Source: Mucilaginibacter limnophilus
Lineage (GTDB): Bacteria > Bacteroidota > Bacteroidia > Sphingobacteriales > Sphingobacteriaceae
Length of the DNA: 64,000 nucleotides
Reading direction: 5' to 3'
Assembly: GCF_004005815.1 (NCBI RefSeq)
Contig: NZ_SACK01000002.1
Location: 62,001-126,000, forward strand
Part shown: in pieces, positions 24,586 through 31,348 of the stretch
Layout of the letters: every line of letters starts with the position of its first letter
Numbering within the stretch: position 1 is the stretch's first letter
Made by a program: the position numbers and the translations under genes
The notes under the pieces: generated by a model
The model's input: the letters and a program-made list of their open reading frames with translations, nothing else
The model's database searches: none
Told to the model about the DNA's origin: nothing

Positions 24586-24807
24586 CTAATCAAACCCTTC
24601 CGCTACCCATAAAATAGCGAATACGATAAGCCAGTAAAGCAGGAACATGATACCTAAGTCAATCCAGTCGTTGTTGGTTATGGGCTTGATGAATCGGTCA
24701 ATGATGTTGTCCCATCCATGAAATAAGAACATCCAGGCTAAGTAAGCGGCAAAGCCGACCCAAACAAGGCGCTTTTGGCCTTTAGATAAGTCTTCGTAGA
24801 GTTGCAT
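24586..24807 (-). CDS. Small membrane protein, 73 residues
   Basis: The start is set at the ATG giving MQLYEDLSKGQKRLVW, since the longer frame upstream overlaps the end of the preceding lipoprotein gene. Two hydrophobic segments (about 15-33 and 48-68) flank a loop with HGWDNIIDRFIKPITNNDW. It is probably an inner-membrane protein. No family is recognised. It follows the lipoprotein gene ending at 24827 by 19 bp and is likely co-transcribed with it. Confidence 0.6.
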   Translation of the reverse strand: MQLYEDLSKGQKRLVWVGFAAYLAWMFLFHGWDNIIDRFIKPITNNDWIDLGIMFLLYWLIVFAILWVAEGFD

Positions 24808-24826
24808 AGTGATTAAGTAGGTTAGG

Positions 24827-25309
24827 TTATTCTTTGTTAAGGTAACATATGACAAGGCCAGTAAGAGTAGGCTTCCAGCTGAAGTCAAAAGGGCTTTTAG
24901 GGTAACCAGGCGGTTTAGGCTGTTGGACGCTTTTACTAATAATCAACACCAGGTTTTCTTTGTGATGGCGTAAAGTCAAATTCGTAGTAACCGGGCCTTC
25001 TGTATGTTGTTCGAAGTAGCACACACCTAATTCCGGGTTGTCAACTTTGGTCATCACCAAATCTTTCCCGCTGGCTGAGCTCTTTAGTTTGACATACTTG
25101 TCTGTATATTCAAGGTCAAGTCTTTTACCGGAATAAGTGTTTTTCAATTCATTGCTGATGCTGTCATTGTAACCTGCGGGCATCCAGGTAACAGCAGGGT
25201 CAAAGGGAGTAACATTATATACGATATAGGTGCCGCTTTGCCGATTGCACGCTGCACAAAGGACTAGTAAACATAGTAGCAGTAAGATCTGCCTGTATTG
25301 AGTAAACAT
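24827..25309 (-). CDS. Lipoprotein of unknown function, 160 residues
   Basis: The start is placed at the internal ATG (MFTQYRQILLLLCLLVLCAAC), which begins a clear lipoprotein signal with lipobox Cys near residue 21. The frame continues upstream into structured non-coding DNA and is not credible there. The mature part is beta-rich (TYIVYNVTPFDPAVTW, LDLEYTDKYVKLKS). No family is recognised. It probably forms a unit with the downstream small membrane protein. Confidence 0.6.
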   Translation of the reverse strand: MFTQYRQILLLLCLLVLCAACNRQSGTYIVYNVTPFDPAVTWMPAGYNDSISNELKNTYSGKRLDLEYTDKYVKLKSSASGKDLVMTKVDNPELGVCYFEQHTEGPVTTNLTLRHHKENLVLIISKSVQQPKPPGYPKSPFDFSWKPTLTGLVICYLNKE

Positions 25310-25617
25310 GATAAAGTTTAAAGTACCGAAGCAGTCCTTCATCGGTGGGTTAAAATACGGAAGCGTGGAACTGTAACTTAGTCCACACACCCGAGGCTCT
25401 GGCGGAGCCCAATGCAACAGACGGTCACAGCCCACGCTTGCGCATGGGCGTTTGACTTGTCTGTTCTTGTTGCATTGTAGAGATCGCCAGATTTCGGGGT
25501 GCAAGAACAAAAGCTAAACGCTTAAATCTTAATTATATATAATAATGAGTATTACTGTATGTTGCTGTTTCCTCCTTTGTTGGTTAACAAGCAAATTTAA
25601 ACAGTATTGGGCAGATG
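25310..25617. other. Gene-free region with nested hairpins
   Basis: About 300 bp without a credible gene. Between about 25380 and 25480 it has nested dyads: GGCTC-TGGCG-GAGCC; an outer AATGCAACAGAC paired with GTCTGTT and GTTGCATT; and an inner GCCCA/TGGGC stem. The rest is AT-rich. It resembles the hairpin-rich region at 21214-21840 in composition. Confidence 0.45.
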
Positions 25618-26118
25618 TTATGCTACCTTCCTCAACTTTCTTTTTACCGCCCTGGGCTTATAAGGTATGAGTGCAAAGTAGTGGTGCTTGCAACCCTGTT
25701 CCTCGATATGCTCGTAGAATGCAGAACACTCGGTCAGCACATAGTCTGTACGGATGCAATCCTCAATGTTTATGGGCGTGGCATCAGCCATTGTATGCTT
25801 ATAAATGCTGCGGATGAAGGTATTGGGAATGTAGTAGTACTCACCGAGTGTTGGCATAAGTTCAAAGCCATAGTGAATGCCAAGTTTGCCGTCAGAATAT
25901 GATTCCAGCCTGAGATAGAGCAATGGACTGAGAAACTCATGAATGATATAGCCTTTGTTGTCTAATTGCTTGTCCTCGCGAATGAGTGAGTAACGTAGCG
26001 GTTCTGCTTCAATGGGTGCCAATAGTGCTTTGGCCTCCTTAAGTAGCTTGAAATAAACCTTTCGCACTTCAGCATTAAAAGCTAAGACTGGTAAGTCATG
26101 GTTTGTTTGGGATTTCAT
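25618..26118 (-). CDS. Hypothetical protein, 166 residues, paralogue of the next gene
   Basis: Unknown family. The C-terminal half contains SIYKHTMADATPINIEDCI, nearly the same as CIYKHTGIQATEINIEDRL in the adjacent gene at 26154. Upstream blocks also agree, such as the KEAKALLAP and AEVKALLPQ helices and FLSPLL with FFSPMV, so the two arose by duplication. It is soluble, with no signal, membrane helix or obvious catalytic motif. The basic tail RAVKRKLRKVA may contact nucleic acid, which is speculation. Confidence 0.65.
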   Translation of the reverse strand: MKSQTNHDLPVLAFNAEVRKVYFKLLKEAKALLAPIEAEPLRYSLIREDKQLDNKGYIIHEFLSPLLYLRLESYSDGKLGIHYGFELMPTLGEYYYIPNTFIRSIYKHTMADATPINIEDCIRTDYVLTECSAFYEHIEEQGCKHHYFALIPYKPRAVKRKLRKVA

Positions 26119-26140
26119 AACGTAGTTTGATGAAACGGTG

Positions 26141-26166
26141 AAAAAGCAGGAGGTTAAGCCTCCTGC
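26141..26166 (-). terminator. Terminator overlapping the end of the gene at 26154
   Basis: GCAGGAGG (26146-26153) pairs with CCTCCTGC (26159-26166), followed on the minus strand by TTTTT. The stop codon of the gene lies in and next to the loop. Confidence 0.8.
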
Positions 26167-26600
26167 ATTGGGTGAACGATGTCTTTCTTGTAGTTGTCCA
26201 GTGTAGTCGTATGCTTTAAGGCATCCTCAAATTTGCTGTACTGGTAGGTGTATTCTTCAAGCCTGTCTTCAATGTTGATTTCCGTAGCCTGGATGCCTGT
26301 ATGCTTATAAATGCAGCGTGTGATGGCGGTATCAAGGTACAAGCCCACATAAGACTTAATCTCCGGGTTCTTTGCAAATGAGATTATCCGTTCATCAATC
26401 AGGTTACCAACGCTGATTAAGACCATAGGACTAAAGAATGTACTTGTACTGTCGTCTATTCGCTCAACATAAGTGCGTAATTGCTCGGATGGGAATTGCG
26501 GAAGCAAAGCTTTGACCTCTGCAATAATGACCTCGTAAGCACTGCTTACGGCCAAGTTTGCATCTTCGATGCTTGGTTTGTGTTTGTCTGTAGTTTGCAT
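26154..26600 (-). CDS. Hypothetical protein, 148 residues, paralogue of the gene at 25618
   Basis: Unknown family. It shares the IYKHT...ATxINIED block with the neighbouring gene, plus a preceding long helix (SSAYEVIIAEVKALLPQF). Unlike its paralogue it has an acidic, helical C-terminus and no basic tail. It is soluble with no signal. Each gene of this trio appears to be a separate small unit, since this one and the next have their own terminators. Confidence 0.65.
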   Translation of the reverse strand: MQTTDKHKPSIEDANLAVSSAYEVIIAEVKALLPQFPSEQLRTYVERIDDSTSTFFSPMVLISVGNLIDERIISFAKNPEIKSYVGLYLDTAITRCIYKHTGIQATEINIEDRLEEYTYQYSKFEDALKHTTTLDNYKKDIVHPMQEA

Positions 26601-26625
26601 AATGGAAATAAAAAGGTTAATAAAT

Positions 26626-26657
26626 AAGAAAAGCCTGGTGCTACTGCACCAAGCTTT
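26626..26657 (-). terminator. Rho-independent terminator after the gene at 26679
   Basis: AAAGCCTGGTGC (26630-26641) pairs with GCACCAAGCTTT (26646-26657) with one mismatch, and a T-rich stretch follows on the minus strand. Confidence 0.75.
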
Positions 26658-26678
26658 GATTGATTGTAGAGTTTGCAG

Positions 26679-27191
26679 TTATCCTGCTTTCGCTTCTAAT
26701 GTTGCGATGAAAATCGGGTCTTGAACCTCAAGTACGGTTTGGTAAAAGATATCATAACCTTGCGGAAACTGGTGTTCGTGAGTTGTGCGGTCAAGTGGAA
26801 AAGGCAGCATCATTACCCGAACAGTTTCTTCAAAAGGGCAGTTATGGAAAGCAAAGTAGACTTCGTAGTTGTAATTAAGCTCACAATCCAGCCGCCAATA
26901 AAAGGTACTGCTGGTAAAACTGTGCATGCCTGTGTATGATTCAGGGTTGAACTTGTGATTACGTTCATAGATGATATCACCGCCGTGCTTCATGATGAGC
27001 TGCTTTACGGTTTGAAGTACCCTATGGTATGCTGCTTCGACACATTCATTCTGCATCTTTTGTAATTTATGGTCGGTACGTAACTGGGCTACTCTCCAGC
27101 GAGGTTGTTCACGGTATGGTTTACGTTTTCGTTCTTGCGGAATGGGCATAGCTTCGCTAATGCCTTCAGTTGGACTGTTGATTTCTTTCAT
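26679..27191 (-). CDS. Hypothetical protein, 170 residues, possible distant third paralogue
   Basis: Unknown family. A basic, disordered N-terminus (about 15-45, ERKRKPYREQPRWR) precedes a helix (EAAYHRVLQTVKQLI). That helix resembles the SSAYEVIIAEVKALL helix of the neighbour, and a beta-rich domain with aromatic strands follows. The IYKHT...INIED block of the other two is not present, so relationship is uncertain. No signal or membrane segment. Confidence 0.6.
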   Translation of the reverse strand: MKEINSPTEGISEAMPIPQERKRKPYREQPRWRVAQLRTDHKLQKMQNECVEAAYHRVLQTVKQLIMKHGGDIIYERNHKFNPESYTGMHSFTSSTFYWRLDCELNYNYEVYFAFHNCPFEETVRVMMLPFPLDRTTHEHQFPQGYDIFYQTVLEVQDPIFIATLEAKAG

Positions 27192-27336
27192 GATTGAATA
27201 GGTATTGGGATTGGTGGTTAGAAAGTTTTGCGTTTAAAGATTGCAGGGTGTTGGGCACTATTCCTTGTTTGAGTTTGGTTGGCTTCGGGCACTATTGCCA
27301 TCAGTCGGAAAAACAAGCGCGGGAGACAGCCTATGA

Positions 27337-27567
27337 GTGCGCTTAACAGGATATAATTCTGTTTTCCTATCGAGAGAACGGGAGGGGATAAAGCAGAGCG
27401 AGTGCTGTGGTCGCTTCTCTCACACGGATTTGAAAACCGGATTTGTATATATATGTGAATCCTGTGGATTTAAAGGTGGGGGCGGAATTGATGCTAGGGT
27501 GATGGGTTCCGCTAACTGCAAGCAAAAAGCAAAATTAGTCAACAAAAAACCTTTAGAAACAAGGTGA
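27337..27567 (+). CDS. Doubtful 76-residue ORF with zinc-ribbon-like cysteines
   Basis: Begins with GTG and has no clear ribosome site. It contains SECCGRF, then YICESCGFKGGGG and a later Cys, followed by a basic tail (CKQKAKLVNKK). The CxxCGF pattern resembles zinc ribbons such as the C-terminal finger of TnpB-like proteins, but the first pair is CC rather than CxxC and nothing else of such a protein is present. It may be a remnant or chance. Confidence 0.25.
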   Translation: MRLTGYNSVFLSREREGIKQSECCGRFSHTDLKTGFVYICESCGFKGGGGIDARVMGSANCKQKAKLVNKKPLETR

Positions 27568-27713
27568 TGCACTTAAATACACATCACCACTACCTACTAC
27601 AAATGAAAGTAAATAGCAACAACATCAGTCTTGTATCAACCATACTTCTCGCTATCGGAGTGTTTTAAATGGTTACATACTGCACTCGCTGGCTTAAGAG
27701 CTGAAATTGTTGG

Positions 27714-27777
27714 AAACAACCTGTACCTAAACGATACTGTTTTCTTAAATTCTAAACAGTATAGGTAGCGGTTGTTT
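27714..27777. repeat. 64-nt near-perfect hairpin upstream of the replication-like gene
   Basis: Three stacked stems: AAACAACC/GGTTGTTT (27714-27721 with 27770-27777), TACCTA/TAGGTA, and ATACTGTTT/AAACAGTAT, closing on an 11-nt AT-rich loop. Small bulges separate the stems. There is no T-run suited to a terminator and no gene end nearby. It stands 350 bp upstream of a winged-helix initiator-like gene, as expected for a replication origin or nicking hairpin. Confidence 0.6.
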
Positions 27778-28012
27778 AGGAAAGTATGAGCACAGACCTT
27801 TCACTTGGTTAGATGTGAAGAATGACAACTAAGAAGCAATGACACTGATAACTTATTTTTCTAAAACACATTTAACAAAATAAAGGTTGTGAGTGAAGTT
27901 TGTCAGGGCCAGTGTCCACAAGCCTTTACATTTTCCATTTGAAAGCAATGGCGTGCACCTCAATCAATTGTAGGCTAGTGGGTTATAATGCCATATTTTA
28001 ACCTATTTTTCT

Positions 28013-28020
28013 TATATTTG
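28013..28020 (+). promoter_or_regulatory. Candidate -7 promoter element for the winged-helix gene
   Basis: TAtaTTTG matches the Bacteroidota -7 consensus. It predicts a leader of about 100 nt before the ATG at 28126. The -33 box is not clear. Confidence 0.45.
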
Positions 28021-28125
28021 TAAGCCGTGACCGTGATAAACGGCATTCTGCCTTTACGGTTTTAAGATAAATCCTGCTCCCAAGATTCTTATTTAATTTA
28101 ACTCTTAACCCCATTAACAGCACCT

Positions 28126-28743
28126 ATGAGCAGTCCTACCTGGCAGTTTGTTGCCATGCCTCTTTTTTTAAATCTCAAAGATCGTAAACTTAGCTACAAG
28201 GATGTCTTAACCTATGTAGCAATCAGGTCATTCTATTGTGATGATGAACCTTACTGCTGGCCGTCCTACGACAAGATCATGGAACGCTCAGGCTTAAAAC
28301 GTAGTTTTTTGTCCAAATCAATCGTTCGTTTGGAAAAGGCGGGCGTGCTTTCTGTCGAACATTCAAACAGAAAGGGCTCATGCAACCGCTACCATTTTGA
28401 CAGGCTAACGTATTACCACCGAATACCGTATGAGATATTCCAGGCTAGTGATTTATCGTGTGTTGAGAAAGCTATGCTACTTTGTTTGCGTCAATTCTTC
28501 ATGAATGTCATTTTCATTTGGACAGGCAATGTCAATGAAGCAGCCACACACTTAGGGCTTACTTATGATACTATCTATCCAATTCTTAAGAACTTAAAAG
28601 AAAAAGGTTATATAGAAAGCGCTATTACTCGCAACAGGCCGCATACTAAGTGGCTACGTTTATCTGATAAGATCGATTGGACTTACGATTATACCAAACC
28701 CTTAAAACGATCCGTTAAGGCTCCATTGACAATCAAGCTTTAA
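28126..28743 (+). CDS. Winged-helix protein, replication-initiator-like
   Basis: 205 residues with two helix-turn-helix regions. The first (about 23-85) has SYKDVLTYVAIRSF, WPSYDKIMERSGLKRSFLSKSIVRLEKAGVL, as in RepA/Rep_3-like and phage replication proteins of the HTH_36 type. The second (about 108-175) has VEKAMLLCLRQFF, NEAATHLGLTYDTIYPILKNLKEKGYIE. It may start replication of the excised element or regulate its genes. The hairpin upstream favours replication, which is inference. Confidence 0.6.
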   Translation: MSSPTWQFVAMPLFLNLKDRKLSYKDVLTYVAIRSFYCDDEPYCWPSYDKIMERSGLKRSFLSKSIVRLEKAGVLSVEHSNRKGSCNRYHFDRLTYYHRIPYEIFQASDLSCVEKAMLLCLRQFFMNVIFIWTGNVNEAATHLGLTYDTIYPILKNLKEKGYIESAITRNRPHTKWLRLSDKIDWTYDYTKPLKRSVKAPLTIKL

Positions 28744-28759
28744 TAAATCTCATTTTGCA

Positions 28760-28792
28760 TTTGGATTTTAAACAAGTTCTTATTTATCTTTG
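28760..28792 (+). promoter_or_regulatory. Candidate promoter
   Basis: TTTG (28760-28763) and TAtcTTTG (28785-28792) separated by 21 nt match the Bacteroidota promoter consensus well. The next start codon is about 340 nt away, so it drives either a long leader or a small RNA. Confidence 0.55.
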
Positions 28793-28797
28793 TGATG

Positions 28798-29133
28798 TAC
28801 AAAGATAGCCTGAAGTTACTCAGGCGAGTTTGACAGAAGCTTGGAATCGAATAGCTTCTCGATTACAAATAGAGAATCTCCGACCTGTTGCCCAGGTACC
28901 GCTAACAACGGAAATATCACCATTTAGCTTAATTAAATAGCTACTTGGCTCACAAGATGCCTACGCTTAAGTAAGCATAACTTCCATCCAAAATGACGAT
29001 TACTCACCAGTAGGAATGCTTTTCCTTGCGGTTTGCTGTTTTCATCTTTGGCCTCATGAGGCTAGTTCGCGTCGGCCAATGCAGTGACGAGTGCCTCAGA
29101 ATTGTTCAGTATTCACTTTTAACCATTAATCAA
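28798..29133 (+). other. Long hairpin-containing leader or small RNA region
   Basis: Behind a good promoter candidate lie GCCTGA/TCAGGC (about 28808-28825) and AGAAGCT/AGCTTCT (about 28835-28859) hairpins and no convincing ORF until 29134. The region may be a regulatory leader of the next gene or an independent RNA. Confidence 0.4.
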
Positions 29134-29580
29134 ATGAAGAATCATTTTGGGGAACTCTCTGTTCCTCAGCAGCATAAATACTTCACCTTAAAGGCTATAT
29201 ATGGGGATGAAGCAATCAAGATTGTCCAAGTTCTAGATGATCGCGGACGTAATAGTTACACAGCGTTCATTGACAAAATGAACATGTGGCTTGGTGATTT
29301 GTCGGAAGACGATCGCGCGCTTTATAATGAGCTATATTCTGTATTTGTTTTAGGTGTAAAGTACACTACAAATGAGATTATAGAAAAAGTAACGCAAGCA
29401 AGAGTCAAACTCGGACTAGACTTCTATCGAAGCAAAGTAAGGCAGAGGTGTGAATCTGTATTTTTCAATATGTTCGCTGTTGAAGATAAAACAGAATCCA
29501 CGGTTGTAGATGGCAATTCTGTAATGCAACATGTTGGTTATGTTCCTTTAGCAATGACGAAGCCACCGCATGTTAACTAA
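29134..29580 (+). CDS. Hypothetical protein, 148 residues
   Basis: The start is placed at the ATG giving MKNHFGELSVPQQHKYFTLK. The frame upstream reads through the presumed leader and is not credible. The protein is largely helical with no signal, cysteine motif or membrane helix, and has a short tail ending in MTKPPHVN. No family is recognised. It is followed by a strong terminator. Its location next to the winged-helix gene suggests a role in element maintenance, which is speculative. Confidence 0.6.
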   Translation: MKNHFGELSVPQQHKYFTLKAIYGDEAIKIVQVLDDRGRNSYTAFIDKMNMWLGDLSEDDRALYNELYSVFVLGVKYTTNEIIEKVTQARVKLGLDFYRSKVRQRCESVFFNMFAVEDKTESTVVDGNSVMQHVGYVPLAMTKPPHVN

Positions 29581-29587
29581 TTCTTAC

Positions 29588-29621
29588 ACCCACCCTCTGG
29601 CTTTCGCTAAGGTGGGTTTTT
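29588..29621 (+). terminator. Rho-independent terminator
   Basis: ACCCACC (29588-29594) pairs with GGTGGGT (29611-29617) and is followed by TTTT. It lies 8 bp after the stop of the 148-residue gene. Confidence 0.85.
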
Positions 29622-29645
29622 ATTCATGTTTATAATTCCTTATTA

Positions 29646-29816
29646 ATGGGACATAACAACAGTCAGGAACTCGCCGAAATCAAAAGACAAGTAGGCGAGA
29701 TATATAAGCTTTTTTTTGGTGATTTGCCAAAGCTAAGCGACCAGAGCCTGATGAGTAAGTTTAGGTCTGAAATACTTGTTGGATCTAAGAAAAGCCGACA
29801 ACCACCTAATCGTTAA
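29646..29816 (+). CDS. Small hypothetical protein, 56 residues
   Basis: An ATG ORF between two terminators: MGHNNSQELAEIKRQVGEIY, then a hydrophobic LFFGDLPKL and a basic C-terminus (KKSRQPPNR). It looks like a genuine small helical, basic protein, perhaps DNA-binding. Excision (Xis) proteins are of this size, but the sequence gives no recognisable helix-turn-helix. Confidence 0.45.
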   Translation: MGHNNSQELAEIKRQVGEIYKLFFGDLPKLSDQSLMSKFRSEILVGSKKSRQPPNR

Positions 29817-29836
29817 AAGCGAAAAAGTGCTTTTTT
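29815..29836 (+). terminator. Terminator overlapping the stop of the 56-residue gene
   Basis: AAAAGC (29815-29820) pairs with GCTTTT (29829-29834), with further Ts. It begins in the stop codon. Confidence 0.7.
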
Positions 29837-29902
29837 GATGTTGAAAACAGGGAAATTTGGCGTAAATTAGTCATACAAAACTCTGCCAAAACACCCGTAA
29901 AC

Positions 29903-29985
29903 ATGAAAGAAAAAGCATCAAATCAAGCTCAAAAACAGCGTTTAGAGGCCGCTTTTAAGGTCCTGGATAATCCGATATTCTCCAC
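29903..29985 (+). other. Short ORF running into attR; would be the integrase 5' end in the circular form
   Basis: An ATG at 29903 opens 27 codons (starting MKEKASNQAQKQRLEAAF) that read into the right repeat. The repeat is read in the same frame (PIFST) here as in the open frame leading into the integrase at the left end. After excision this segment would therefore be the N-terminus of an uninterrupted 461-codon integrase ORF. In the integrated state it instead runs into the chromosomal zinc-ribbon gene's frame. Confidence 0.5.
29971..29985 (+). repeat. attR, right copy of the 15-bp integration repeat
   Basis: TCCGATATTCTCCAC, identical to 14612-14626. It is followed by CAAAGCC, the presumed original continuation of the tRNA-Ala gene, which would place CCA directly after the discriminator. 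Confidence 0.92.
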
Positions 29986-29986
29986 C

Positions 29987-30014
29987 AAAGCCTGTAGTTA
30001 CTGCAGGCTTTTTT
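29987..30014 (+). terminator. Displaced terminator of tRNA-Ala
   Basis: AGCCTGTAG (29989-29997) pairs with CTGCAGGCT (30001-30009) over a TTA loop, followed by TTTTTT. It lies directly after attR, where a tRNA gene's terminator would have been before integration. It is now 15.4 kb from the tRNA. Confidence 0.85.
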
Positions 30015-30025
30015 GTTTTACAACC

Positions 30026-30466
30026 ATGTCGCGCCTGAAACGCTTTATTGACGAACAAAAAACCATTAGTCATTTCCGCAATGAGATTTGGGTAAAGTGT
30101 ATCCATTGCGGCAACAAGGCTATCATTCGGTTTAATGACGACAACAAAACACGCCGGATCACCTGTACCTCATGCGGTTTTAACCAGGAAGAAGAAGACA
30201 GGTTTTTATGGAAAGGCTATTCAAAAAAGCCCTCACCTTCACTTTTCGGTTGTACACTCTGGCTCTCGGCATCTTTTAAAGAAGATACTTTATGGGCGTT
30301 GAACGGCGACCATTTGAACTACCTTGAAAAATACATTGCATCAGGCATACGTGAAAACCCTAACCGCACCGGTTTTACCATGGTTGAACGGTTGCCGAAA
30401 TTTATGCAGGTAGCAAAAAATCGCGACACACTTTTAAAGCTGATCAAAAAGCTTAAAGAAAAGTAA
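30026..30466 (+). CDS. TFIIB-type zinc-ribbon protein, 146 residues
   Basis: The start is taken at the ATG giving MSRLKRFIDEQKTISHFRNE. The frame is open upstream across attR, but that part is element DNA and terminator. A zinc ribbon is formed by KCIHCGNKA and TCTSCGFNQ (about residues 23-55). The rest is helical, ending in a basic KLIKKLKEK. Stand-alone zinc-ribbon proteins of this size are common in Sphingobacteriaceae and have no assigned function. It was probably the original neighbour of tRNA-Ala. Confidence 0.75.
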   Translation: MSRLKRFIDEQKTISHFRNEIWVKCIHCGNKAIIRFNDDNKTRRITCTSCGFNQEEEDRFLWKGYSKKPSPSLFGCTLWLSASFKEDTLWALNGDHLNYLEKYIASGIRENPNRTGFTMVERLPKFMQVAKNRDTLLKLIKKLKEK

Positions 30467-30468
30467 AG

Positions 30469-30822
30469 CTATAATTTGCTCAAAGCTTCTTCAAGCGAAG
30501 CAACAAAATTTACCTGCCTGCCCTTGTTACTTTCAAAAATAAGGTCGGCTAAGCTTTTACTTTTATATCCTGAAAAATTACCGGCTATGGCTAATTCAAT
30601 GCGATAGTTAATAAACTTCTGCAATATTTCGCCGGCAATACCGGTTTTAAGGTCAAAAAAGTCAGGTGTGATGTTTTCAGCGTATAAAACAACCTTATCA
30701 AATCCCTGGTAATATACATCGCCTAAAAGTGACAATCCGTCTTCAGTGTTTTTAATGATGACTTCGTTTGAAATTACTTCGGCAATCTGCCTGCCATTTA
30801 TGTTATGGCTTGTTAGTTCCAT
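30469..30822 (-). CDS. DUF4180 family protein
   Basis: 117 residues with the DUF4180 layout: ISNEVIIKNTEDGLSLLGDVYYQGFDKVVL, ENITPDFFDLKTGIAGEILQKFINYRIELAI, then GNFSGYKSKSLADLIFESN. It is cytoplasmic, has no known function, and is complete. It lies 13 bp downstream of the NTF2-like gene on the same strand and is probably co-transcribed with it. It converges with the zinc-ribbon gene. Confidence 0.78.
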   Translation of the reverse strand: MELTSHNINGRQIAEVISNEVIIKNTEDGLSLLGDVYYQGFDKVVLYAENITPDFFDLKTGIAGEILQKFINYRIELAIAGNFSGYKSKSLADLIFESNKGRQVNFVASLEEALSKL

Positions 30823-30835
30823 TTTTAGTAAATAT

Positions 30836-31207
30836 TTATGATGCTTTAACAGCCTGACGGGCCAGCAGTTGCCAATGCCCGCTTGCTGCTTTTACCCACA
30901 CCAGCAAAATGTGAAGTTTAATAGGCGCTGGTGCTTTACCTTTATCATTTGTCTCGGCCGATAGGATATGGCGTACTATAGCAGTATTATCTTGAATAGT
31001 TATTTGCTGTTCGCTGATATCTATTGAAACAAACACCGATGCTCCCGAAACAAAACTTTCAATAAACTGCGCTTTGTTCTGCATCTTACCGCCCGAGTGG
31101 CCATAAGTAAGCTTATCAGACGCCAATTTATTAAATGAGGCTTCATCTGAAGTTATCATTGCTTTGCGTAATACTTCAACTGCTTTTTCTATTTCATGCT
31201 GATCCAT
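30836..31207 (-). CDS. NTF2-like protein (DUF4440), 123 residues
   Basis: A single NTF2-like domain. The N-terminal helix EIEKAVEVLRKAMITSDEASFNKL and LTYGHSGGKMQNKAQFIESF are typical of DUF4440 proteins, as are the later strands TIQDNTAIVRHI and HILLVWVKAASGHWQLLARQA. There is no signal peptide, so it is cytoplasmic. Such domains bind small molecules, and no active site is assigned. It is followed closely by the DUF4180 gene. Confidence 0.8.
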   Translation of the reverse strand: MDQHEIEKAVEVLRKAMITSDEASFNKLASDKLTYGHSGGKMQNKAQFIESFVSGASVFVSIDISEQQITIQDNTAIVRHILSAETNDKGKAPAPIKLHILLVWVKAASGHWQLLARQAVKAS

Positions 31208-31274
31208 ATAACAACATATTTCCAGGTAAGTATAGGAAAATAAAAAAGGACAAGCTATAAAAACCTGTCCTTCG

Positions 31275-31348
31275 TCGGGATGAGAGGATTCGAACCTCCG
31301 ACCTCCAGCACCCCATGCTGGCGCGATACCGGGCTACGCTACATCCCG
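31275..31348 (-). tRNA. tRNA-Pro (GGG)
   Basis: The minus-strand cloverleaf has acceptor CGGGATG/CATCCCG and anticodon stem CCAGC/GCTGG around ATGGGGT, giving anticodon GGG. The T arm is GGAGG-TTCGAAT-CCTCT, with discriminator A. CCA is not encoded (ACGA follows). Confidence 0.97.

Larger units (their letters stand above)
27192..28012. other. Long region with little coding potential at the right of the cargo
   Basis: About 820 bp. It holds a direct repeat GGGCACTATT (near 27252 and 27285), one doubtful short ORF (27337-27567, listed separately), a 64-nt near-perfect hairpin (27714-27777, listed separately), and AT-rich DNA leading to the promoter of the winged-helix gene. No other gene is visible. 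Confidence 0.5.

Noticed and set aside
27337..27567. TnpB or other RNA-guided nuclease remnant
   Set aside because: Only a weak CxxCGF-like pattern is present. The paired CxxC of the TnpB ribbon is missing, and no RuvC motifs or transposon ends flank it.
27603..27668. 21-residue hydrophobic ORF (MKVNSNNISLVSTILLAIGVF) as a type I toxin
   Set aside because: Too short to support, with no visible antisense RNA promoter or ribosome site. Hydrophobic 20-mers arise by chance in AT-rich DNA.
29903..30466. One 187-residue zinc-ribbon gene starting at 29903
   Set aside because: The first 41 codons lie in the element, attR and the tRNA terminator. The conserved protein begins at the ATG at 30026.
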